Source: Colletotrichum lupini
Taxonomy: Eukaryota > Ascomycota > Sordariomycetes > Glomerellales > Glomerellaceae
Length of the DNA: 64,000 nucleotides
Assembly: GCF_023278565.1 (NCBI RefSeq)
Contig: NC_064672.1
Coordinates: forward strand, 620,001 to 684,000
Reading direction: 5' to 3'
Shown: positions 1 to 12,136 of the stretch, one piece after another
How positions within the stretch are numbered: the first letter of the stretch is position 1
Layout of the letters: every line of letters starts with the position of its first letter
The notes under the pieces: generated by a model
Told to the model about the DNA's origin: nothing
Databases searched by the model: none
Seen by the model: the letters and a program-made list of their open reading frames with translations, nothing else
Made by a program: the position numbers and the translations under genes

Positions 1-367
1 CAAATGTGATGAGGTCGCTCCATCGCCTGTTGATCCAGTTCTCCTCCCTCTTGTGAACGGTATGGCCTGGCAAGGGAAGTGTCGGTCCTTCAAGGAGCGA
101 AAACGGGCCCTCGTCGTCGATCCGCGTCTGCTTCTTGAGCGTATTCGGGGCAAAACCCTCAGCGCTGGCCGACGTGCCCTGCGAAGATGCAATGGCATTG
201 AGGTTGATGAAATCCGGTGGCACGTCACTCAGTCGCCTGGACTCCGAGTGTGACTGGCCATGTAGAGTTTGGCTGATGGTGTAGTCGGCGGTGAAAGGAC
301 TGACGCTGGATCGGCGGGAACTGCCACCTTGCTCAGCGACGGGCTCATCCAGCCATGTAGGCTTCAT
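1..367 (-). CDS. Hypothetical protein, N-terminal part only
   Basis: An open frame reads leftward from an ATG at 367 and runs off the window edge without a stop (122 codons seen). The visible N-terminus is polar and Ser-rich, as expected of a disordered region. It ends in a more ordered stretch containing PLPGHTVHKREENWINRRWSDL. The sharp coding character and the absence of stops support a real gene; the rest lies outside the window. I do not recognise the family. An intron may interrupt the frame beyond the edge. No function is proposed. Confidence 0.6.
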   Translation of the reverse strand, partial: MKPTWLDEPVAEQGGSSRRSSVSPFTADYTISQTLHGQSHSESRRLSDVPPDFINLNAIASSQGTSASAEGFAPNTLKKQTRIDDEGPFSLLEGPTLPLPGHTVHKREENWINRRWSDLITF

Positions 368-1495
368 GGTATCCCAGGTAGCAACGACAGATTTTGATCT
401 GGTCCGCGATGCTACATTCCAAGGGGACGATTAGAATTGATGCCAATGTGTAACCTTGACAAGCAGACTCGTCAAAACTTGCCATGGGAGCGCTTATGAG
501 CGGCAGCGTTGAACCCTTTGCAAGAGCGTCAAAGGGGGGGGAGGGAAAGGGGAACAAAAGACTCCTCGGTTTGAGGAGGAAAACGGGAAACAGCATAGTT
601 TTGTCACGTCCAAAGGTGCCGATGCTGAAAACGGAGCCGGAAACACTACCAGGTCCTTACTCAACGGCAGAAAACATTCCGAATGCGGTCTCCGCGAAGG
701 CCTACGGCGCCTCCGTATGAGACACCACATCGTCATGAGAGCAAGCCCTGGGAAACATCCGACCGAGCTACTGGGACGCCCAAGAAAGACGGAATGGAAC
801 CGGGCAGTGGGTTTTCTCTTCGAAACAGGTCCAGATGTGCGAGGGTCTTTCTTGGCTAATGCGGACGGGGCGGGACGAGCAAAGAAGGGCGCTCCACGAA
901 GCGCCCGCCACTAGCAGTCAGTCGAGTCTTGGGAGAATGCTTCTGGACCAGACTTCCTGAGACCTTTTGTCCGCGTTCGGAATAGCCGGTGGGAGAGGGC
1001 ACTTGCTAATGTTAACCAACATGGCGAAATCAACGATTATGGCATGGCTTGCCATTTCAAGTCTGTGAGTGGATAAAAGCAGAAGTTGAAGCTGTGGCGT
1101 AAACGGAGGCGCCTAACCATGTCATGTAAATTGCATCTTCTGGTTGGCCTGACTAGAAGCGAAGTTTCTCTGGTCTGAATCACTAAAGTAATAGGTGTTC
1201 GACAGCCGAACTTTGTTGAAGGCTGATGTCCATTTTGTTGGTCTCTCTCTCTCTCTTCTCCCTTGGCGGGCCGTTTTGGACTTGACTCGGCCGGCCGCCT
1301 TCGGGAAGATGTGTGTGTGGGACGGTCAGCTCACCGGACTGACCGGGCTCACCGAGACCCATATCACCGCAGTATCCCGGCGGGGACCTGCGTGGCTCCG
1401 TACACCCCCTGTCGTCCGGTCTTGCGCTCGGCCCCGATCCGGAACGGGATGTGGAGATGGGTTTTGTGCTGTTGAAGCTGGGCCTCTTTTCGCAT
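368..1495. other. Intergenic region between the edge gene and opi3
   Basis: This interval should hold the promoter of the leftward edge gene and the 3' UTR of opi3. Small frames on both strands have no recognisable product. A CT-rich tract sits near 1243-1262. I see no RNA gene or repeat here. Confidence 0.5.
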
Positions 1496-2350
1496 TCACC
1501 TAATCTTCTTGGTGTCCTTGCCAGCAGCACGTTCGCGGTCTCTCTTGGCATAGATGCCAGCAGTAAAGGGGTTCTCATAGCGCAGGGCAATTTGGTAAAC
1601 GATGAAGACCCAGACAGTCAGCAGGATGCCGGCGGGCTTGCCGTAGATGAGGGCGGCGCCAAGGAAGCTCAAGGTGGACCCATTGTACATCGGGGCGTCG
1701 GTAATGCTGAAGGGGAAGCCAGTCACGATGCTGTCCATCAAAATGCCGAAGTAGTCACCGAGAAACGTGCCGGTAATACCCAGCTGCCATGTCGAAGAGA
1801 GAACGAGAACGTTGCCACATGCCACGAGGGCGTATCCGACATAGGTCACCGCATCGGACGCGAGAAGTGGGTGGGCTGGCTGGAAGCGCAGAGCCCGTTC
1901 GTAGAGAAGATCACGGAAAATGCCGAGAGAAAAGATGGTGGCAGCCAGACCGTAGCATGCAGCTTGCGAACGTCCACCAGCGAGCTTGGTGAGGATCTTG
2001 TTCTTGTACTCTGGGAACCAAGCAGGTTAGACGGTATCTACTGGGACACGACCGTGGCGGCTTCACGAACCTTGTCTTGCGACGATGCTACGCAGATGTT
2101 AGCACACAACTTGGCTGAGGCACGCTGACGAACATAGGAAAGCAACTTACTTCCAGAACAACGGGTTGAAGGCAATTGCAGCGGCAGAAACTGTTTGCAA
2201 CGATTTGGGTCAGCGGGGGGAAAGAGGCGACGACGAGGAGCTCGAGAGGAAAGGAAGGGCCCAAGCTCCACGGGTACGACATGACGTACTGAGTAGGCTC
2301 TTCTGGTTGAAGTCGACCAGGGCCTTGTTGTCAATCTGGACGGGCGCCAT
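1496..2350 (-). CDS. opi3: Phosphatidyl-N-methylethanolamine N-methyltransferase (Opi3/PEM2 type)
   Basis: This enzyme carries out the later S-adenosylmethionine-dependent methylations that turn phosphatidylethanolamine into phosphatidylcholine in the ER membrane. The spliced CDS is 2290-2350, 2151-2190, 2071-2087 and 1496-2010, giving 210 aa, close to yeast Opi3 (206 aa). The joined exons read FWN-IVARQEYKNKI-LTKLAG, which is family-typical across all three junctions. Several hydrophobic helices follow. The segment from about residue 140 (GTFLGDYFGILMDSIVTGFPF) is the signature part of the PEMT family, and the C-terminus is a basic KKIR tail. Exon 3 is only 17 nt. Donors are GTACGT, GTAAGT and GTTCGT. 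The start is the first ATG of the conserved MAPVQIDNKALVDF segment. Identification is from family memory and is firm. Confidence 0.93.
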
Positions 2351-3087
2351 GGCGAATACCAATGTCAATGGAGAGGAATGCCGTTGTAGAACGAGAGAAA
2401 TCTGCAAGGCAATGCAACGAGCAGTTTTCCTCTCAAAAGGAAGAAAACCGTTGAGGACAGAGAGTAGCTTATTTAGGAAGAAGAGAAGGATGGGTTGGGA
2501 AGTCTCGCAGGCTTGTGACAGAAGCTTGCTCCACCCCAGGTATTTATGTTAGCGGGGACACCTGGCCATAGCGTCTCGTCATAACGCAGTACCAGTCATG
2601 CACCACTGGGGGTCCAAGGGTACGGTTTACGTCCTCAGGTAAGTACTTTTCATCCTGTTACCTACGTACCTTTCCGTACCTACTATGAGGTACCTTTACC
2701 GTTTGCTCTTAAGGTAGGTAGCCTTAGGTTTCTTTTCTTCACGGGGTTTCGACGGTCTTCGGGGCTGGGGTAAATGAACCCTCCAGCCCCCGCCGCAGCT
2801 ATCCGATCCTTGACGCGGCAAGCGATAGCTCGAGAGAACGAGCTCCTTTGCCAGCGCATCCAACATAATCCAGTCCTCCAAAGACTCTGAGACGCAAGGG
2901 AAGGCAGTACAGAATCATGAGCTGAAAAGGGTCATCAAGGAATCCAGCATATATATAACTGACTAGAAAACAGCGCGCCGCCTTGACCAATTCGCAACAT
3001 GGGGGGTATCAATTGCAACGTCAACCGCCAAACACCATAACCCGGAGATAATCCCTCAAAGTAAGCCAACAACGCCCGGGCACCCAT
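2351..3087. other. Intergenic region with AGGTA/TACCT tracts upstream of opi3
   Basis: It holds the opi3 promoter and the 3' flank of rxt2, which is convergent in layout only through this gap. The stretch 2636-2722 is dense in TACCT, AGGTA and TACGTA words, a motif seen in many gaps of this window. No convincing ORF was found. Confidence 0.5.
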
Positions 3088-4699
3088 TCACCTGCGATTC
3101 CTAGTCTTCTTGGCCACGGTGCCCGTGTCTTCTTCCTCGTCGTCCTGGCCCTTCTTGAGATCCTCCGTGAGGCCCCACTTCTCCTTGTCGTACCAGTCCT
3201 CGCCGTCAGACATATCCCGGTTGGCACCACTGTGCGCTTCCGACTTGGACCACTCGAGAACTGTGTTGCGTAGCCGGTTGGCCTTGAGAAGGCCTTCGTG
3301 GAGCTTCATAGCACCGCGGCAGACCTCCTCTTGTTTCTGGACGTACAGAGCTAACAGGCGGCGGATATCCTCGGCCTCTGCCTCTGGTAGACCCACATCT
3401 CGGTCTGGGCGAGCGTTGGCCGGCGGCCGGAAAAATGGGTGGACAAAGGTTTCGTCCGCCGTCTCCGATGCCGTTGCCATTGACGGCGCATGCGTACCGT
3501 TGCCGTCAGCCAGTTCTGTTCCGGGCTGTGACGGAGGTATCGCGTTGCCATCGTGCATTTCAACGTCGACCGCCTTTTGTTTCTGCTTCTTGTCGGCTTT
3601 GCTTTCAACCTGTGCCTCCTTGGCTACCGTGCTAGGTTTGGAAGTTTCGCCGTTTGCTACCTGGGATGCGTCTGCCTCAGGCTGAGTGTGCTCCTTGTCT
3701 GCCTTTTCAGATGCGGACTTCGCAGCATCCCCCTTCTCGGAGCCGGCATCAGTCATTGTTACGTCCCCATATTCGTTGTCCTTGTCTCCAGACGCCTCGC
3801 CGTTCGTGCCGTTTGGCGCATGTTCTGGTTTCGCATCGCCGCTCAACGTACCAGAGGAGGCGTCCCCGTTTGATCCGGCAGTGGTGGCTTTCGTGTTTTG
3901 TAGGTAGCCGCGTTCGACGTAGTCTGTCGAGTACAAGTCGGCATCGTCCGGACCGACCATCATGCCACAGGGGACCCATGTGTAGTCGCCGCAAATCTTT
4001 GTGAAGAGATGTCTGACTCTCCACAGCGATGCATTTTCTTTCCGTCGAACGTCGCAGCTTTGCTCGGCTATCTCGTCTAGGGTCTTGGCTGTGAAGGGTT
4101 TCGAAAGGGTCGGATGTTGTGGCAGGTCGATTGAGGCAGTCAAGGGAGCTAGGATTTCTGGAACGGGGTCAGTTAAGAGCCTGGGACCGCGATTGATTCT
4201 TGTGGTACTGACGTTCAATTCGAATATTGGCGTAGGGGTCAAGCTCTGTGGCCGAGGAGACAGCCTCCTGAATGCGCTCCTCGTCGTCGTCGCTGTCAAT
4301 TTCGTACCCTTCTTCGTCTACAATGGGAGGGTTGCGGCTGATTATCGTGCGCTGCTGGCCAGCGTAATCAATCACCTGCGATGGTTAGTGTTGGTCGGAC
4401 GCCGTGGGCGGGTATGCGGGAGGAACTCGCGACGTACTTCGTTGTAAACTTCGGGACCGGAGGGTGGTGCGAGTTGACCTTTGTGAGCAAAGAGTGCGCG
4501 CTTCTGGAGTTTGTGGCCGCGGTTGCCGTAGTGGTCAATCTCGTCGTCCGAGTCGGATTCTGCCAGGTGCTCGTTAGAATGTGAGGTCGACAAGGCTTCA
4601 CGACGGGGAGTGATTGGTGTGCGTACCATAGGCTTTTCGCTTCAGAGCCTTCTTCATAGCGGCGACCGTCTCGGCGAACAGGATCTGTTGGGTTGCCAT
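3088..4699 (-). CDS. rxt2: Rxt2-like subunit of the Rpd3L histone deacetylase complex
   Basis: Rxt2 is a nuclear subunit of the large Rpd3 histone deacetylase complex, which represses transcription. Four exons (4627-4699, 4438-4559, 4213-4375, 3088-4157) give 475 aa. The RXT2 N-terminal domain spans roughly residues 25-210: KAYESDSDDEIDHYGNRG, then ISRNPPIVDEEGYEIDSDDDEERI, then EQILAPLTASIDLPQHPTLS, ending in LFTKICGDYTWVPCGMMVG. These pieces come from different exons and join in phase, which confirms the introns. The middle (about 230-350) is low-complexity, Asp/Glu/Lys-rich and probably disordered. A helical region follows (EVCRGAMKLHEGLLKANRLR) before an acidic-then-basic tail. The start ATG at 4699 opens MATQQILFAETVAAMKKALKRKAY, a likely helix. 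It is divergent from TRAPPC11. Confidence 0.85.
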
Positions 4700-5761
4700 T
4701 GCGCTATTCAGACTCTTGCCCCTGGCGACGTGCCCAAGCGATCACGGAGGTGGGTGCGGTGGCAGCGGCAGCGAGAAGCAGGACGAGGGGAGACAGAGCT
4801 GGGGTCGATTGGGGCCTTTTTCGAGTAAAGAGACTAAACAGTCTCAAATGACTGGTTATTGAGTTCGAAGCGGATCGGGAGAGGTGCGAGAGGAAGTCAT
4901 TTACGAGACCGGTTCGGAGAATGGTGTGGTGTGGGAGAGGTGTAGGAAAGGTAGAATGGGTAGCCCTCAATTTCTGCTCGCAGCCTCTGTGACGAGGCGG
5001 GAGGAGAAGCACGCGGGCGGGCGAGGCTGGATTTCCTGGCCCTGTGGAGGGTACCCGACTGCGCTCCCACACTGATGAGCGTCCTGCTAGGTACATAGCG
5101 ACTGCGCTGCGCTTTCCACTGCTGCCAGGTTCCCGTCCGCTCTTTGGAGGTGGGTCGATCATGACCGCATTTAGGTGTACAGCCAATCATGGCACCCAGC
5201 ATCGGCAGCCACTTTACCCGATGCCGAGACGTCCTACTGTCGCTGATCGGCTGCCCTGTGCCTCCAGCGCTGTTCAGGGGGGGTGTCCACCTGCTTTGTG
5301 GTCACTGCCCGTATCACTACAGCGGGACGATAAGGTACCTGTGGCCTGAACACATTAACGTAGCTTAGGATTACCGGCGGTGGGCTGGGATTGGGGTGAG
5401 GTGCGGGACGAGAGCTGTGATACTTTTGACATGTATCTTTCTTCTCACAGACCTGTTGGAGGACGCAGGACATCCATGCTTGCGCGCTCCTCAACTTGCA
5501 CGAAGCTTCCCCATTCGCGACAACGTGCAAGTCTTGCTCACTGCACGCTCTCTTGCTGCAATCGCCTGGTTTTCTGATCCAAGCGGTCATGCTCCCTTGA
5601 GTACCGCTTCCGTGAGTGCCCACTAGCTACTGCCATCACCAGGAGTACATGCTTCTAACGTGCAGTGTCTATCTAGAGTAGCTTTGCGATCCGGTCGACC
5701 CCTGCCAAAAGAATCGATATCTTCATGGTCGCCTTGCGCTGCATGCTCCAACTTGATAATA
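4700..5761. other. Divergent promoter region between rxt2 and the TRAPPC11 gene
   Basis: The two genes are transcribed away from this 1.06-kb interval, so it should contain both promoters and 5' UTRs. Short frames on both strands lack recognisable products. No repeats or RNA genes were seen. Confidence 0.5.
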
Positions 5762-8700
5762 ATGGACGGATACCCGGTTGGAAGCCTGGATCATAACATC
5801 CCGCACATCGTCATTGCCGGCCTGACTTCGAGCCCCGCCAAAGCCCTGCCTCTGAACGCAGAGCTTCGAGACCAAGCCCTCTTGATCCGATCCGAACTGC
5901 CAAGCATAGAAAGCCCGAATGCCGAAGCCTTGAAAGACTACATAGTTCGTCAAGATGGAAGGAATCACCCATGGAACGGCAAAGACAGCGGGAAGCCGTA
6001 CAGGCTGCGGGTCGCCGTTGCTGGTCGAGTACGCCGCGCACCACCTACTTGCATCAAGTCAGGGCTAACATCTGCATAGTCTCTTGTTCTCCCTCCTCGC
6101 CGTGCTAGACTTCCAGACGGCATAGAAGCTCCCGAGACGCCCGCTGTGCTGCATTCGCCCTTTTCTCCTCTTAGCCCAGTCTCTCCATTGTATCCCGATG
6201 GCTTGATGAACACAGACTGGCTCCAAAAGCATGAGGACATGGTTCCCAGTGTCTATGTATCTTTCTATACCCTGACGACCGATCCGACACTTGCTACCCT
6301 TCACGACAATCAGCTAAAAACGGACATCAACAACTCCAAGACCGCTATCAGCAGGTCTGGCTACAGGACACGCTTCGCCGTTGTTCTCCTGAGCGATGGC
6401 GTTGCTTCGGCTTCTATGCAAGATTTCATGCAGGAGAGACTCGAGAACATCAGGCGAGGCGTTGCTTTGGACAACAAGTCCTTCTTCTACCTGTCGCCCC
6501 AGGACCTTTCAACAGATTTAGAGCATACTGCAGACTCCATGCTTGCGGCTGTCTTCTTGCAAGCCATAGAGTACTATCGCGATCTCGGCCGTCATGCTCG
6601 GAAGAAGCGCAGCCGCGGAATTGCTCCGCAACCTACAGTGCCGCCTACGAGCACTTCCCAAACGACCTCGGTGCAAGACTGGAATGTACGATACGATTAC
6701 AAGACGGGGGTTTTCGCCGAGTTCCGACAGGAGATGGACGCGGCGCTGCGCTCGTATGAACAAGCTTATGAGGGGCTCCTCAGTCAGGACGTCATGGACA
6801 TAATCCCCAGCTGGAGCCCGAGATGGAACGAGGCGCGCATGCTTGCGGATGTGCTGGCGATACGCAGCATTCGATGCCTGCTCTGGGGATCCCAGAACAC
6901 TGCTGCCGTACGGAAATGGCACACACATCGGGACAGGATAGCAGACTTTGTCGATCGACGCGGCCGGGGAACGAATAACTACGGATGGGCTGCATGGGAA
7001 TCGAGGTGGGCGGTAGTGATGGCGAATCTAATCGAGAGAGTGGACATTCGCAGCTTGGCGCCAGCAACGCGAACGTTATTTCTTCAGCCTGAAAAGGCTG
7101 CTGCAGCCGATCGCTTACGACCATGGGAAATGCTGCATCACACGGGATATTGGTATCGCATCGCAGCTGAGCATCTGATGACCCGGCGAAGACTCGCCCG
7201 GTCTATTCCAGAAGAAGACCGGCGCTCGCCAGATACCACTCCGGCTTCGGCAGTTGCGAGCAAGGCCTTCCAATACGACACGTACATGTGCCCAGATCCT
7301 CACGAGGAGTTTCCTCTGCAGGGGACGGGCGTCAATCATTCTAAGCTCATTATAGACATTCTAATGGCAGCTAGATCCCAGTTCCAGGCACGGCGTCAAC
7401 TGCGGTTATCGGCCGAATTGTCTTTGGAATGCGCGAAAGAAATGGTGAACCTAAAGGCCTGGGACGACATTGTTGCTTTGCTGCGACCTCTCTGGGAAGA
7501 CATGTCGTTCAGATCAGAGGGATGGCTCAACATTACGGAAGACCTGAGCTGGGTGTTGCGTGCTGCGGCCGCCCGAATTGGTCACGGGGAGCTTGTAGTC
7601 GCCATTGACTGGGAGCTGATGAACAGGAGTAAGATCTTTTCTTCTCTTCATCTTTACGGACACTGACTGCAACACAGAGTTCACACGGCGGCCCAACTGG
7701 CACTACAACATATCTAGGTCACTCGAGGGACTCGATATCGAGCCCAAACCAACTGTGACCATTAATGATGATGTGGTTTCCTCCTTCATCGCCGCATCCT
7801 TCATCTTCAAAAGCGAGGATGGTAAAGCTGGCGAAAACTGTCAAGCGCAAGTTGCCATTCGATCCGACGCTTTCCCAGATGCATCGGCGGTGACGCTCAA
7901 GGGCCTGAGAATCGACTTTGAAGGTAGCTTGAAGACCATCACACTAGATCATGACCCGGAGTCCAATGGTGGAAAGAGCAAGGGCAACGTCACGCTTGCG
8001 GACGTGCCCCTGACCGAGCAGGCTCGAGACGGCGAAGAGGAAGAGGAAGGCTCATCAGGGCTGAGCGGATCTGGAAACCTGACCCTGAAGCCTGGGCACA
8101 CGAACGTTTACGAAATGGCCATACCTCTGCGGGAGCCCGGCGAGGCGCACGCATCCTCGGCGACGTTGATTCTGGAGACGGACACCTTTTTGCTGAATTA
8201 TACCGTTACCTTCCGGGATCTGGGAGCGACGGACTTTTGGTTTGGACCATCTCTTTCACGGAGACGGATCGTGCGGCAGAGCGCGCATGTTATCCAAGTC
8301 CAGGCCAGGCCGCCCAAGCTGGAGATCAAGCTGGCGCAACCTCTGGATCAATTTTACGCAAACGAGCCAATGGACCTGGTTGTGGATGTTGTCAATGCCG
8401 AGGAGACTGAGGCTGTGGCTAAGCTCGAGGCTCACGTCTTTGGCGAACAGATCCCGTCCTTCCGCGTGGACATTGAAGACGAAGGAGAACATGTTGCAGA
8501 AGCTGGTCAGGAGGAGGCCAAACTTACGGGGTTGACACTTGGAAATTTGGCAATATCGCAGTCAAAACGTGTCAAGATCAGGCTTGAACCCGTACAGTTG
8601 ACCACCTCTTTCGATGTCACACTGAGGGTGTTTTACCATCTCGCCGCCGACCCGGCTACCTTGATCATGCAGATTCTACCCGTCCAGCTCAACGTCGTCA

Positions 8701-9527
8701 ACCCCTTTGAGGCAAACTACGATCTTATTCCACGTCTCCATTCGGATCCCTGGCCAAGCTTGTTTGATTACGAGGGCGTGCAGGACCCCTCGGCAGACGA
8801 AGCTGCGATGCAGCCCCGCGGTCTGGCACAAAAGTGGTGTCTCGTGTGCCACTTTGCATCGTTCGCGACGGAAGACCTGGAGATTGTCAGCATGGACGCC
8901 GAAGTCATTGCGTGCCAGAATCACGCACGGTGCACCACGGCGACCCGCCCAGAAATCGCAGAAGGCGGGCTCCGAATCCCACCAAAGCAGATGCAGGAGG
9001 CCCAGTTCGATCTGGTGGCTCAAAAGTTCAGTCTCGACGATCGGGGGCCTGCGTCCCTCGACGTGGCTTTTGTCCTCAAGTGGCGCCGCACATCAACAGC
9101 CTCGTCACCAGCGCCGGTCAACACGACCAGGATGCTTGTCCCAAGATACATCGTCTTGGGCACCGAGCCTCGCGTCCTAGCTTCGTACTCACTCGCCAAT
9201 TCCGTGACGGGTTTGATACATTTGGACATCACCATTGAGAACCCGTCGAGTCATTTCCTGACGTTTGGTTTGAACATGGAGCCCAGTGACGAATTTGCGT
9301 TTTCCGGCTCTAAACAGACCACGGCGCATGTCTTGCCCGTGTCTAGGCGTACCATTACGTACCGGTTGCTACCTTTGATACGGGGCGACTACATCCGGCC
9401 CACGCTCGTGGTTCGGGACAAGTACTTCCAAAAGGTATTGAGGATCATACCGACGGAGGGGATGAAGATCGACAAGGACGGCCTGCTGGTTTGGATACCG
9501 CCAGAGGAGGGCGAAGAAGAGGAGTAG
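5762..9527 (+). CDS. trappc11: TRAPP complex subunit TRAPPC11 homologue (Foie-gras/Gryzun)
   Basis: TRAPPC11 is a scaffold subunit of the metazoan-type TRAPPIII tethering complex in ER-Golgi traffic. Three exons (5762-6028, 6080-7628, 7678-9527), separated by introns of 51 and 49 nt, give 1221 aa, comparable to animal TRAPPC11 (about 1130). The N-terminus (MDGYPVGSLDHNIPHIVIAGL) is typical. Residues of about 260-520 form the helical Foie-gras domain (WYRIAAEHLMTRRRLA, RRQLRLSAELSLECAKEM). About 580-1190 is the Gryzun region of beta-sandwich repeats (QFYANEPMDLVVDVVNAEETEAVAKLEAHV). The protein ends in an acidic PPEEGEEEE. The in-phase join MNR-KFTRRPNWHYNIS supports intron 2. Yeast lacks this subunit, whereas filamentous fungi keep it. 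Confidence 0.9.
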
Positions 9528-9696
9528 GAGGGGCCGGTGATGACGAAACGATCAAGCTGCCGGGCTTTCTTGTGTACATAGACTCTACATCTAAAGGTGT
9601 CTCTAAACATCCAGCTCCACAAAGGTGCCAAACACTACCATGCTCTCGCTCCTCTTGGTTCTAAACTTTCGTCGCTCGTGAACTACACACATGCTT

Positions 9697-11084
9697 CTAG
9701 ATCTTCGCCTTGGGTGGCCGCGCCGACCCCCCAATCTTACCCATCCACTCCTCGGTAAGCGTCGTCTTCTCCTCGACGCTCAACCTCGTCCACCGCTCAT
9801 ATTCCTCCTGCTCAACCCTCCACTCCCCCATCACCTTCTCAATCCACTCGGCCGTCAACTTTGCACTCGTCCCAGGAACCTCCATCGGGAACAAATGCCC
9901 GCCACCTTCGAGCGTAACTTCCTTCACCCTCCCCCTCGCGACCCCACCGCTCCCGCCTACCCCGGTCCCCGTCAACCGCATCTTCTCGTCGCGCAGTTCC
10001 GGCGTGGAGAGGTCGCTTGCGCCGCCGAAGACGTAGAGACAGCTGGGGCGCAGGTGCGGGAGGCGTACGAGAGTGGATGCGCCTTCGGAGCGGTAGACGG
10101 GGAATGTGTAGTAGCGCTCGTTGAGGGCCGGGTCGAGGTCCGGGACGAGGTCCGGGTTGACGAGGTTCGTGCCGGAAGAATCGTAGGCGTGCCAAGAGGG
10201 GCGGAAGTAGGTGAAGACCTCTTGGTGTTTTGTCGTTGCGAGGGTTACGCTCTCTTTTGTGATGGGGGTTTTGGGGTTGTTGGTGCTAGAGGTGGAGGGG
10301 TAGAGTTGCGTGGGCACGTCGCGGAGGCCGTGGTCCATCCACGCCTCGAACACCCTCTCATCCCAGCCGCGGTAAAACGGGCTCTTGAGGAACGCTTTGC
10401 GCGCCTCCTCGCGCGAGGGCCAGAGATCTCTGCGGCGGGCGCTCGCTGCTGCGGGAGACGCGGCGATGGTGCCCTTGGCGTTGGACGACCATTTCGAAAT
10501 GACGGGGTCTAAGAGGACGACGCCGGAGAAGAGGCGCGGGTTGATGAGGGCGACGTTGACGATTGCGTTGCCGCCGAACGAGTGGCCTACGCCGAGCAGG
10601 GGACGCGGCGGGCGGAGGGTGTTGATGAGGTGGAGGAGGTCGCGGGGGTGGTCGAACCAGCCCGGGTCGTTGCCGAGGAGGGGTTCGTTGAGGGACGAGG
10701 AGCGGCCTTGCCAGGCTGCGTCTGCGATGATGATGGAGCGGATGCGGAAGGTTGAGGTCGGGAGGAGGGACTGGGCGTGCAGGTCTTGCCAGAGGGCTTC
10801 GTAGAGTTCCTGTGATGGTTAGTGAGCGTGGTGTTCGTGAGGTGTGTGGTTAATGAGGAAATATGAGACGGAGTGAGATGAAGGTGACGAACCTTGGGGA
10901 AGCCGTTGGCGTGGGCGCCAATGATTGTGACGTCGCCGGGCTTGGGGTTCGGGTTGTCCTTTGGGACGTACTCCTTTACGGCGAGCTTGAGGACGTCGTC
11001 TTGGGAGCGGGAGAGGGCGCGGGGGAACTCGCGGATGTGTGAGCCGTCGAGGACGTGCTCCCTGATGTGGAAGACGGAGGACAT
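9697..11084 (-). CDS. Alpha/beta hydrolase, fungal toxin-biosynthesis-protein-like family
   Basis: Two exons (10893-11084 and 9697-10809; donor GTTCGT, branch CTAAC, acceptor CACAG) give 434 aa. The fold is that of an alpha/beta hydrolase. The nucleophile elbow GHSFGG puts the catalytic Ser near residue 141, preceded by the oxyanion-side GDVTIIGAHANGFPK strand. A C-terminal GGGHLFPME supplies the likely catalytic His. Proteins of this type in fungi are often labelled 'toxin biosynthesis protein' or peroxisomal-like hydrolase, but this one ends in KAKI, not a clear PTS1. The substrate is unknown, and no biosynthetic cluster surrounds it. The sense strand is very C-rich at third positions. Hydrolase class is firm; the pathway is open. 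Confidence 0.8.
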
Positions 11085-12136
11085 GTTGATTGTTTAGTGA
11101 GGCTGTATGGTTGAAGTGAGATGAAGTGAGATGAGTGAGTTTCACTGAGTGAAGGACTGCTATTGCTCAGCCAGAATACACTCAGTTCATGTGTAAGAGA
11201 GTGCGTGCGTCTGGTACGTGTATTAAGTAAGGAGAAATAAGATGAAAAGAGGTCGAGGTGAGGTCAGGTCTCAAAATATCGTCTCCCAGCTTCATCGGCT
11301 ACACAGGTAAGGTAGGCAAGGCAAGATTGACGAGGTTAGAAGATGGGACTAGACTTGCGACGAAGGGACCTGGTCGACGTAGTAAAGGTGAAAGTCTGGG
11401 GTCCTGGGGGTGTTGTGTGGAGCTGGTAGATGCCGAGGTACCAGCGGTTACCGGTACGGAGTACGGGTACGCCCCCTGCCATGTAGCTTGGCTAACACTG
11501 CCTGTGCTGTAGTAGTATTTAAGGTATCTGTACCTCAGTTCGGCTCATACCCATCCCCGAGGCCGTAGACATCATCCATGTAAGTAGCACTCTCAAGGCA
11601 TTCATTTGATGGCGTTTGCAACCGAGAATTCTGGCAGAAGAGGAAAGAAAAAGCAAACTCAAGAGAATCAACCATGTCGGCGTGTCCATTCCATGTCTTG
11701 GAGCCAACCGATTCGGGGGGGACACAAGTTTGACAATGGTTAACACTATCAGCCACACGTTTGAGATGCTGCAGTCTCGCCATCTGAGATGAATTGAGTT
11801 TTCCCCTGTTGCCCATTGTGCGAGTATTCTTCCTTGTGTCGTGTTTGTGTCTGTGTTTGTGTGTGAGTGTCACCCGCCTGTCATCCGTTCGCTCCCGTGT
11901 CCCTCGTCATCAGAATTCAGCTCTGTTCTAGAGGAACCTGTGAGGGAGTTCTGGATGAGCCAATTCTACCCCGCAATCTCCAATCTCCCAGGCACGCCGC
12001 ACCGCCAGGTTCTCGTGCCCCGCAACACCTCATCTGCCACACCTCGCCCGACCAACACTCACCGAGTCCACTCCCGTCACCAACACCCACACACCCGCCG
12101 CCGCTGCCGGACCGGATCCGGTCCAGACACCCCTGC
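11085..12136. other. Intergenic region / 5' leader of the 12.1-kb gene
   Basis: This is a divergent promoter interval. An AGGTAAGGTAGG tract lies near 11304. The part from about 11866 is open in the frame of the downstream gene, but its composition (Pro/His/Ser-rich, pyrimidine-rich) looks like a leader, so I start the protein at 12137. If the upstream in-frame ATG at 11867 is used, 90 residues are added. Confidence 0.45.

Noticed and set aside
1451..2128. A 225-aa plus-strand gene
   Set aside because: It is antisense to the well-supported opi3 exons.
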